Assembly (NCBI GenBank): GCA_007123695.1
Contig: SLGN01000103.1
Coordinates: 1 to 15,261, forward strand
DNA length: 15,261 bases
Direction: 5' to 3'
Source: Verrucomicrobiales bacterium
Lineage (GTDB): Bacteria; Verrucomicrobiota; Verrucomicrobiia; Verrucomicrobiales; DEV007
The notes under the pieces were generated by a model. That model was not told the origin of the DNA, ran no database searches, and saw nothing but the letters and a program-made list of their open reading frames with translations. Every line of letters begins with the position of its first letter. Positions within the stretch are counted from its first letter, which is position 1. Below are positions 6,839 through 13,498 of the stretch, piece by piece. Both the position numbers and the translations under genes were made by a program.

Positions 6839-9598
6839 ATGGACGACCTCCCCTCCAACCGCCTGCGTCTCCTCGTTGTGGAGAATGATCGCGTTACGGC
6901 ACGCGATCTCGAGGCGACTCTGCGGAGACGCGGGTTCTGCGTCCTCGGGATTGCCTACTCCACCGGGCAGGCGCTCGATTTTCTCGATGGGGAAAAGCCC
7001 GATCTCGTCCTCCTCGACGTCCATCTCGACGAGCCCGACGACGGCATCGACCTCGCCCGCCGTCTGCGGGAGGAGCACGGCATCCCCGTCGTCTTCGTCA
7101 CGGGATACTCCGAGGAGGCCGTCCTCGAGCGGGCCCGCGCCGTCGAGCCCGCCGCCGTTCTCCGCAAACCCTTCTCCGATGCGGAACTCGCCGTGTGCCT
7201 CGAATCCGTCGTCGAGCGGCGTCTCGCCGGCGAGCGGCTTTCCCTGCGCCTGCCGGGGCTCGAGGCCGTGTCCCAGCAGCTTTCCCACGCCGTTTTCGCC
7301 ACGAATCTCGACGGAGGGCTCGTCTACGTCAATCAGGCGGCCCTCGACCTCACCGGATGGTCCGCTCCCGAGGCCCTCCGCAGCCAGCTTTCCGTCGTCG
7401 CCCCCCTTCGCGAAGCCAGTTCCGACGGGGGCGAGGCTCCCAAGTCCGGGCGTCGCCAGATCCTGACGCGCCGCGACGGGAGCGAGGTCGAGGTCGGCGA
7501 GCGCTCCGTTCCGATCCGCGCCGGAGACGGCGAGGCTGTCGGACTTGTCACCGTCCTCGCACCGTCGGTCGAGACCGACGAAGGCGCTCCGCTCGAAGCC
7601 TTCGCCCTCGCGGAACCGCCGGAATCCCCCAGCCCGGAGCCCGCCGGGGAATCCGCCGCAGAACCGGCGCCGCCCGTGGTGTTTCCACCGTCGCAGCCGC
7701 CCGCCGCACGGAGCGAAGCCCTTCGCAAAATCGCCTCGATCGCCCGCGACCCCGCCTTCCGCGAACTCATCGTCAAGCGCAAGGCGGATCCAGCCGCCGG
7801 AAGCGAAGCCGCACCGCAGGGCGCAGGTTCCGAATCTGTCGAAGCGGCCGCGGTGCCTGAAAAACCCGGCAACGGAGAACCGTCGGTCCTGCACCGGGAT
7901 TCCGGGGAGCCGACTGCCGAATTCGATGTCGGGACAGTCGAGGCGTCGTCTGTCGCCGATGCGCCGTCCGCCCCGCCCTCGGTCGAGGCCGCCGCGCGGT
8001 TGCTGGCCTCCGCCTCGGGAACGGCGGGCGGCGCCGTCGTCGCACCCGATTCCGCCGCCCAGATCGAGGAAGTCGGCGACCCCCTCCTGCGCATCGACGA
8101 AGACGGCGTCATCCGCTACGCCAATTCCGAGGCCGACAGCGTCTTCGCCGCCGGCTCCCGCCTCGTCGGCGACCTCTTCCGTTCCCTTTTCGACCAAGAA
8201 GAGTTCGACCGATACGAAGAGCATTTCCTCCGGCCCCTGCGCGACGGCCGCCGCCACCGCTTCGACTTCCACGACTCCAGCCGCGGCATGTGGTTCGAAG
8301 TCCGAGCCTACCCCGCCGGCGACGGGCTTCTTGCCCTCTTCACCGACATCACCGCGACGCGCCTCGAGTCCGCCGAGCAGCTCCGCCAGCAGCGGCTCGA
8401 GGGGCTCGGGCTCCTTGCCCGCGGATTTGCCCACGACTTCAACAACTCCCTCACCGCCCTCACCGGCAACATCAGCCTCGCCCGCGAGCGTCATCCCGAC
8501 GACGCCGAACTCCAGGCCATGCTCGAGGAAGCCCAGACCGCCGCCTCCAAGGCCACCGGTCTCGTGCAGCAACTCATGACCTTCGCTCGCGGCGGCCGCC
8601 CCATCCGCGAGCGCACCCGCGTGCCCGACCTCATCCGCCGCATACTCACCGAGCAGCGGCTGCGGCATCCCGAGATCCGCTACCAGTTCCAAGGCGGCGA
8701 CACCGACGTCGTCGGCAACATCGACCCCGCGCAGATCGGTCGTCTTGTCGAGAACCTCGTCGTCAATTCTGCCGCCGCGATGCCCAACGGCGGCGTGCTC
8801 ATCGTGCGGTGCGCCCGGCTTTCGCCCGAGGAAGTGCTTGGAATCCGCAGATCCCACACGCCCGCCGAGGAAGACCACCTTCTCATCGAGATCATCGACA
8901 CCGGCCATGGTATGAGCGATCAGGACCTTGAGCGCGTCTTCGAGCCCTACTTCACGACGCGGCGCGAGAACAACGCCACCGGGATCGGGCTCACCGTATG
9001 CGAGTCCATCGCCAAGGCGCACGGTGGGTTCATCCAGCTCCAGTCCAAAGAGGGCAAAGGCACCATCGCCACCTTTTGCGCTCCCCTCGGGCGTGCCACC
9101 GACGGGATCGACGACAAAGACGACGCCTTTCCCGCCTACCCGAACTTCGACATTCCGATCCTCCAGTCCACCCGCGGTTCCGACGAGGGAGAGCCCCTCC
9201 TTGTCGGGACGCGCGTCCTCGTGCTCGAAGACGACGCCCCGATCCGTCGGCTCATGGCCGCCACCTTGCGGCGGGCGGGGCACGAAGTCGTCGAGACCAA
9301 AGACGGGCGCGAGACCATCGCCGTCTACAGCGACGCCCTCTCCCGCGGCGAGCGTTTCGATCTGCTCATCTGCGATTTGACCATCGAGAACGGAATGGGA
9401 GGAGTCGAGACCATGCGGCACCTTCTTCAGATCGATCCCGAGATCCTCGCCATCGTCTCCAGCGGCTACTCCGACGCTCCCGCCATGTCCAACCCCGCCG
9501 CCTTCGGCTTCAAAGGAGTCCTCCCCAAGCCCTACGCGCCGACCGAGCTACGAGCCTGCGTTCACCGCATCCTCTCCGCCCACCGCATCATCCCCTGA
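6839..9598 (+). CDS. Hybrid sensor histidine kinase, REC-PAS-linker-PAS-HisKA-HATPase-REC
   Basis: The 919-residue soluble protein begins with a receiver domain (about 8-128): Asp60 in LLDVHLDE is the phosphoacceptor, with Thr88 (FVTGYS) and Lys110 (RKPF). A PAS domain follows (about 138-243), then about 155 residues rich in Ala, Pro and Glu that look disordered, then a second PAS (about 412-508). The kinase core has His532 in GFAHDFNNSLTAL, the N-box ENLVVNSAAAM (Asn639 and Asn643), G1 IDTGHGM (Asp687), F-box FEPYFTT, G2 TGIGLTV and G3 GKGTIATF, so it should be active. The C-terminal receiver (about 791-915) has acidic residues Glu797-Asp799, Asp846 in LICDLTIENGMGG, SSGYS, and Lys897. The DLTIxxGMGG form is typical of receivers fused to this kinase type. 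The first receiver reads VVEND, with Asn16 where an Asp normally helps bind magnesium. ATG at 6839 is the first start after an in-frame TAG. No DNA-binding output domain is present, so the target regulator is elsewhere. Confidence 0.95.
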   Translation: MDDLPSNRLRLLVVENDRVTARDLEATLRRRGFCVLGIAYSTGQALDFLDGEKPDLVLLDVHLDEPDDGIDLARRLREEHGIPVVFVTGYSEEAVLERARAVEPAAVLRKPFSDAELAVCLESVVERRLAGERLSLRLPGLEAVSQQLSHAVFATNLDGGLVYVNQAALDLTGWSAPEALRSQLSVVAPLREASSDGGEAPKSGRRQILTRRDGSEVEVGERSVPIRAGDGEAVGLVTVLAPSVETDEGAPLEAFALAEPPESPSPEPAGESAAEPAPPVVFPPSQPPAARSEALRKIASIARDPAFRELIVKRKADPAAGSEAAPQGAGSESVEAAAVPEKPGNGEPSVLHRDSGEPTAEFDVGTVEASSVADAPSAPPSVEAAARLLASASGTAGGAVVAPDSAAQIEEVGDPLLRIDEDGVIRYANSEADSVFAAGSRLVGDLFRSLFDQEEFDRYEEHFLRPLRDGRRHRFDFHDSSRGMWFEVRAYPAGDGLLALFTDITATRLESAEQLRQQRLEGLGLLARGFAHDFNNSLTALTGNISLARERHPDDAELQAMLEEAQTAASKATGLVQQLMTFARGGRPIRERTRVPDLIRRILTEQRLRHPEIRYQFQGGDTDVVGNIDPAQIGRLVENLVVNSAAAMPNGGVLIVRCARLSPEEVLGIRRSHTPAEEDHLLIEIIDTGHGMSDQDLERVFEPYFTTRRENNATGIGLTVCESIAKAHGGFIQLQSKEGKGTIATFCAPLGRATDGIDDKDDAFPAYPNFDIPILQSTRGSDEGEPLLVGTRVLVLEDDAPIRRLMAATLRRAGHEVVETKDGRETIAVYSDALSRGERFDLLICDLTIENGMGGVETMRHLLQIDPEILAIVSSGYSDAPAMSNPAAFGFKGVLPKPYAPTELRACVHRILSAHRIIP

Positions 9599-9633
9599 TG
9601 CCCCAGTCCGCCCCGCCCCCCTCTCCGTCCGGT

Positions 9634-9660
9634 TCGCAAATACGATCGACTCGCAAATAC
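9634..9660. repeat. 10-bp direct repeat upstream of the RAYT gene
   Basis: TCGCAAATAC occurs at 9634-9643 and 9651-9660, separated by 7 bp that overlap a CGATCG palindrome (9643-9648). The pair lies in the gap between the hybrid kinase and the transposase gene, and could be a regulator site or part of the element boundary. Confidence 0.5.
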
Positions 9661-9670
9661 AAAAAACTAG

Positions 9671-9722
9671 GATAATTGTTTGCAAAGGGTGGGTTTGTGC
9701 GGTATGGTCTGTTTTCTTGGAG
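9671..9722 (+). promoter_or_regulatory. Possible -10 box and ribosome-binding site of the RAYT gene
   Basis: GATAAT (9671-9676) matches a -10 box in five of six positions, but no good -35 is seen 16-18 bp upstream. The palindrome TTTGCAAA (9679-9686) falls near the expected start of transcription. GGAG at 9719-9722 lies 11 nt before the ATG at 9734 and is the clearest Shine-Dalgarno-like sequence in the window, which favours that ATG over an upstream in-frame TTG at 9680. Confidence 0.35.
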
Positions 9723-9733
9723 AAAATCGACGG

Positions 9734-10843
9734 ATGAAAATGAAGAGAATTGTTGTGCCGCCGGGGGCGGGGAGTGCGTTTTACCACTGCGTTTCGCGGG
9801 TCGTGGATCGGCGCATTGTCTTTCATGCTGCGGAAAAGGAGGTGTTTCGGTCGATCTTGCGGAAGCTGGAGCGGTTTCTGGGGGTCAGGGTGGTGACGTA
9901 CTGCCTGATGGGGAACCATTTTCACCTCATGCTGGAGGTGCCGGACAAGGAGACGATGCCGAAACTGGATGCGGAAGCGCTGCTGGAACTGCTGCCGCTC
10001 CTCTACGACGAGGTGGTGGTTGCGCAGGTGGCGAAGGAGCTGGAGGCGGCGCGGCGGTCGGGGAATCTTGGATGGGAAACGCGGATTCTGGAGCGCTACG
10101 AGCGGCGGCGCTTCGATTTGTCGGTGTTTTTGAAGGAACTGAAGCAGCGGGTCTCGATTTTCTTCAACCGCCGCAACGGGCGGGTGGGGACGCTGTGGGA
10201 GGCGCCGTTCAAGAGTGTGCTGCTGGAGGGCGGGGAGGGGACGCTACGGACAGTGGCGGCCTACATCGATCTGAATCCGGTGCGGGCGGGGCTGGTGGAG
10301 CGTCCTGAAGACTACCGCTGGAGCGGCTACGGCGAAGCCTGCGGCGCGGGCAAGGGGGCGGAGACGGCCCGCGCGGGTTTGACGTCGGTCACGCGGGAGG
10401 GCTTGGAACACTCGGCTGCCCGGGCGGGAGGCGAGGTATCTGAAGAGACGGAGACAACGGGGAAGTCCCGCCGCTCGGAGCTGCCGGATTGGCCGGAGGT
10501 GCAGGCGCGGTATCGTTTGCTGCTCTACTCGGACGGACGCGAGCAGAAGCCAGTGACGGGGGAAGGCGGGCGTGCGGGGATCGCGGCGGAGGAGTGCGAC
10601 CGGGTCGCGGAGACGGGCGGGGCGGTGCCGCTGGCGGAGGCCTTGCGGCGAAAGGTGCGCTATTTCAGCGACGGAGCGGTAATCGGATCGACGGCCTTTG
10701 TCAATGGAGTGTTCGAGCGGCTCAAGGCCGAGGGGCGCACGGGGCCGAAGCGCACGAGCGGGGCGCGACGGATGCGGGGGGCGGATTTCGAGGGGCTTTG
10801 CTCGCTGCGGGACCTACGCGTCCGCCGCATGGGGGATGGCTGA
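9734..10843 (+). CDS. REP-associated (RAYT) IS200-like transposase, Y1/HUH family
   Basis: The 369-residue protein has the RAYT hallmarks: an N-terminal FYHCVSRVVDRRIVFH, the HUH metal-binding pair in GNHFHLMLEVP (His62 and His64), KQRVSIFFNRRNGRVGTLW, FKSVLLE and the very typical AAYIDLNPVRAGLV (175-188). The insert at about 72-130 and the C-terminal RYFSDGAVIGS tail match a long subfamily seen in Verrucomicrobiota. These single-copy enzymes cut and join single-stranded DNA at palindromic REP elements and are usually domesticated rather than mobile insertion sequences. In better-studied family members a Tyr sits where this protein has KQRVSIFFN, so the catalytic Tyr cannot be placed with confidence. 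The gene favours G-ending codons, unlike the C-ending preference of its neighbours. The frame is intact. Confidence 0.93.
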   Translation: MKMKRIVVPPGAGSAFYHCVSRVVDRRIVFHAAEKEVFRSILRKLERFLGVRVVTYCLMGNHFHLMLEVPDKETMPKLDAEALLELLPLLYDEVVVAQVAKELEAARRSGNLGWETRILERYERRRFDLSVFLKELKQRVSIFFNRRNGRVGTLWEAPFKSVLLEGGEGTLRTVAAYIDLNPVRAGLVERPEDYRWSGYGEACGAGKGAETARAGLTSVTREGLEHSAARAGGEVSEETETTGKSRRSELPDWPEVQARYRLLLYSDGREQKPVTGEGGRAGIAAEECDRVAETGGAVPLAEALRRKVRYFSDGAVIGSTAFVNGVFERLKAEGRTGPKRTSGARRMRGADFEGLCSLRDLRVRRMGDG

Positions 10844-10886
10844 GGGGCACGCGCACGGGACGCCTGCGCTGCTTCAAGTGTCGGGG

Positions 10887-10957
10887 CGCAAGGCATTGCG
10901 GGCGAACGGGTGCCCTCCGTGACCTTCATGCCAGCCTCGTGCACCCGCTCGTTCGCC
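10887..10957. repeat. Two adjacent inverted repeats between convergent RAYT and DUF1549 genes (REP-like or terminator)
   Basis: CGCAA (10887-10891) and TTGCG (10896-10900) form a 5-bp stem with a 4-nt loop. Immediately after it, GGCGAACGGGTGC (10901-10913) pairs with GCACCCGCTCGTTCGCC (10941-10957), leaving only three unpaired bases in the right arm and a 27-nt loop. The element lies 43 bp past the RAYT stop and 19 bp past the stop of the opposing gene. It could serve both as a terminator and, given the RAYT next door, be a REP-type target; no T-run is present. Confidence 0.5.
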
Positions 10958-10976
10958 GAGGCCCGGAATCACCTTA

Positions 10977-13493
10977 TCACTGGTTGAAGAGAAATTCCTT
11001 GGTGTTCACGAGGACCCAGACGATGTCCTCGAAGGCGTCGCGTTCGGCTCTCTCGCGGGCGGGGGGATCGGTCTCTTCGGCGAGGGCGGACCGCTTCTTC
11101 TCAAGGTGGGAAAGCGCCACGGCGAGTTCCTCGGGATCGGGCTTGCGGCTGAGGGCGCGGAGGTAGAGTTCGGAGACGCGGTCTTCGTCGCTGCGGTCGC
11201 CTGCCTTCGCCAGTTGGGCGGCCCTGCCTTTGTCTGCGGTGAGCTTTTCCTGGATCGAGTCGGAGTTGAGGAGATGTAGGCTCTGGCCGAGGTTCGCCTC
11301 GCCGGTGCGTTCGCATTCGCAGGCGGTGTCCATGGAGGGGCGTCCGAAGAGGGTGAGGAACTCCGATTCGAGGGTTCCTCTCTCGTTGGGAAGGGTGACG
11401 GCTCTGACGGCTTCGGGCTGGTTCGCGAAGGTGTTGGTGGCGCCGGCGACGTCGTTCACGGAATCGAGGAGGACTTCGGCGGGAAGTCGCTTGGGGTAGT
11501 AGCGGGCGTAGTGCTGCTCGTCGTCGGCATTGGATTCGGTGGCCTCGCTGCTGCGCTGGTAGGTGCGGCTGTTGGCGATGGTCCGGATGAGGTGCTTGAG
11601 GTCGAAGCCGCTCGCGGCGAAGTCGGCGGCGAGGGCGTCGAGGAGCTCGGGATGGGTGGCGGGGTTGGTCGGGCGGATGTCGTCTTCGGGCTCGACGAGC
11701 CCGCGGCCGAAGAAATGCTTCCAGTAGCGGTTGACCAGCATCCGCGCGAAGTAGGGGTTGTCGCGGGACCGCATCCACTCGGCGAGGTGGCGGCGGGGAT
11801 CTTCGATCGCGGGGATCCGCAGTTCGTCGTCGGCCCCGAGGAGACGCGGCGCGAGCTTCTCCTTGGTGCCGGGGTGCTCCATCATGGCGGGCTTGCGGTT
11901 GTGGATGAGGATGTCCTCTTCGGGCAGCTTGGGCACGCCTTTGTTCTGGAGAGTGGAGAAGAAGGCGGTGAAGGAGAAATAGTCGTGCTGGCTCCACTGT
12001 TCGTAGGGGTGGTGGTGGCATTGGGCGCACTGCATGCGGATCCCGAGGAAGACTTGGGAAAAGTTCTCCATGCGCTCCTTGTTGTCGGTGACGACGCGGT
12101 ACCATCGGGCGGCGGGGCTGTCGATGACCTTGCCCTGGGCGAGCAGCAGCTCGGCGGCGAACTGGTCGTAGGGCTTGTTTTCGACGAGGCTGCTGCGGAT
12201 CCAGGCGTGGAAGGCGTGGGTGTCGCGGAGTCTCCATTCGTTGGCGCGGTCGGCCCGGTTGCGGAGGATCGCCGACCATTTTCCTGCGAAGTGGTCGGCG
12301 TAGTCGGTCGAGGCGAGGAGGCGGTCGATGGCGCGGGCCCGTTTGTCGGCGCCGGTTTCGCCGAGGAAGGCCTTCGTTTCCTCGAGCGTCGGGAGACGGC
12401 CGGCGATGTCGAGGGTGGTCCGGCGGAGAAAGGTGCCGTCGGCGATCTCTCCGGAGGGCGCCAGGCCCATTGCGGAAAGCTGCCGGTGGATGTGGTCGTC
12501 GATGAAGTTCGCGGATTCGGGGAACCGGTCGAGGGGAACCGCCTTTCCGGCGGGAAGCCGGGCGGCGAAGGTGTCGATGTGCTCCTGGAAGCGAACGACG
12601 ACGGCGGTGCCTCCGGGTTTTTCGCCGAAGGCGACGAGGCCGGATTCGGAGGGTTCCGCCCGCTCGGGTTCGTTCGCCTCGTACTGGGCGGCTCGGGTGA
12701 TGTCGCGGACGCTGCCGTCGTCGAAGAAGGCGGCGACGAGGAGCTGCTGGGCGTCTCCGGGCCGGGCGACGACGTGACGCGGGAACACTTCGATGCGCTC
12801 GACCGAGGGATCGCCCTCGGGACGGAACTCGAGCCCTTCGGCGATCCATCGGTGGACGAGCGCGTAGTCTTCGGAATCCTTGGAGAGGCGGGCGCCGCCC
12901 TCGTGGGGGATCTCCCCGGAGGCCTTGCGGAGGAGCAGGCTCGCGTCGGGTGCGGAGGGGGAGACGCGGCGTCCGCGGGAGTGGCGCACGATCTGGTCGT
13001 AGTCGGCGGGAGCGTCGTAGCCGAGGAGCGAAAGCTGGAAGCCGTTTTGGCCCACGGTCTTGGCGTGGCAGGCGCCGGCGTTGCAATGCTGGCGGGTGAA
13101 CACGGGCACCACTTCGTTGACGAAGCTGGCGGGGCGCCGCCGGGATGCGTTCTTCACCTCCACGGTCACCTGGAGGGGTTCGGCACCGGATTCGGGCGGG
13201 GCGACGGTGAGGAGGGCGCGACCGTCGGCGAGCGGCTCGATCCAGCCGTCCGAACCAATCCGGGCGATGCCATCGGGAGCGAGGGTGTAGGTGACTGCCC
13301 GGGTGCGGTCGCGGTTCGCCCCCTGCTGCACGAGGAGCTGGCGGCGGTCGTCGGCGCCGTCGAGCACGAGGGAGGCGTCGGGGGCGAGGGGACCGGCGGC
13401 GGTGCGGAGGGAAAGCGGGGCGGCCTCGAGGGCGCCCGGGGCGAGGGCGGTCGCCAGGGCGGCGCAGAGCAGCGCGGGAAGGGACGCACGCAT
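10977..13493 (-). CDS. Exported DUF1549/DUF1553 protein with planctomycete-type cytochrome motifs
   Basis: The 838-residue protein opens with a Sec-type signal peptide (MRASLPALLCAALATALAPG, probable cleavage after ALEAA near residue 25). An Ig-like (BIG_2-type) segment spans about 27-114. A first cysteine motif HCNAGACH (Cys137, Cys142, His143; CX4CH) follows in the form common to this family, then a second Ig-like region (about 230-312), DUF1549 (about 325-520) with CAQCH (489-493, a standard CXXCH followed by HHP), and DUF1553 (about 570-830) with the conserved CECER (725-729). The family is abundant in Planctomycetota and Verrucomicrobiota and almost always paired with DUF1501 proteins; its biochemical role is not established, though haem binding in the periplasm and a link to polysaccharide degradation are commonly suggested. 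The ATG lies 5 bp after the DUF1501 stop, so the two are probably co-transcribed and translationally coupled. Confidence 0.92.
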   Translation of the reverse strand: MRASLPALLCAALATALAPGALEAAPLSLRTAAGPLAPDASLVLDGADDRRQLLVQQGANRDRTRAVTYTLAPDGIARIGSDGWIEPLADGRALLTVAPPESGAEPLQVTVEVKNASRRRPASFVNEVVPVFTRQHCNAGACHAKTVGQNGFQLSLLGYDAPADYDQIVRHSRGRRVSPSAPDASLLLRKASGEIPHEGGARLSKDSEDYALVHRWIAEGLEFRPEGDPSVERIEVFPRHVVARPGDAQQLLVAAFFDDGSVRDITRAAQYEANEPERAEPSESGLVAFGEKPGGTAVVVRFQEHIDTFAARLPAGKAVPLDRFPESANFIDDHIHRQLSAMGLAPSGEIADGTFLRRTTLDIAGRLPTLEETKAFLGETGADKRARAIDRLLASTDYADHFAGKWSAILRNRADRANEWRLRDTHAFHAWIRSSLVENKPYDQFAAELLLAQGKVIDSPAARWYRVVTDNKERMENFSQVFLGIRMQCAQCHHHPYEQWSQHDYFSFTAFFSTLQNKGVPKLPEEDILIHNRKPAMMEHPGTKEKLAPRLLGADDELRIPAIEDPRRHLAEWMRSRDNPYFARMLVNRYWKHFFGRGLVEPEDDIRPTNPATHPELLDALAADFAASGFDLKHLIRTIANSRTYQRSSEATESNADDEQHYARYYPKRLPAEVLLDSVNDVAGATNTFANQPEAVRAVTLPNERGTLESEFLTLFGRPSMDTACECERTGEANLGQSLHLLNSDSIQEKLTADKGRAAQLAKAGDRSDEDRVSELYLRALSRKPDPEELAVALSHLEKKRSALAEETDPPARERAERDAFEDIVWVLVNTKEFLFNQ

Positions 13494-13498
13494 GGTCG

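Noticed and set aside
4409..9421. A minus-strand open frame of about 1670 codons opposite both signalling genes
   Set aside because: It is antisense to two clear PAS/kinase genes and crosses the gap between them. The translation is Gly/Glu/Asp-rich with no recognisable domain. Strong C-ending codon bias removes stops on the opposite strand, and both real genes happen to share a frame.
9599..10976. A complete insertion sequence around the RAYT gene
   Set aside because: No matching terminal repeats or target duplication are visible on both sides; the hairpins are only downstream, fitting a resident RAYT rather than an IS.
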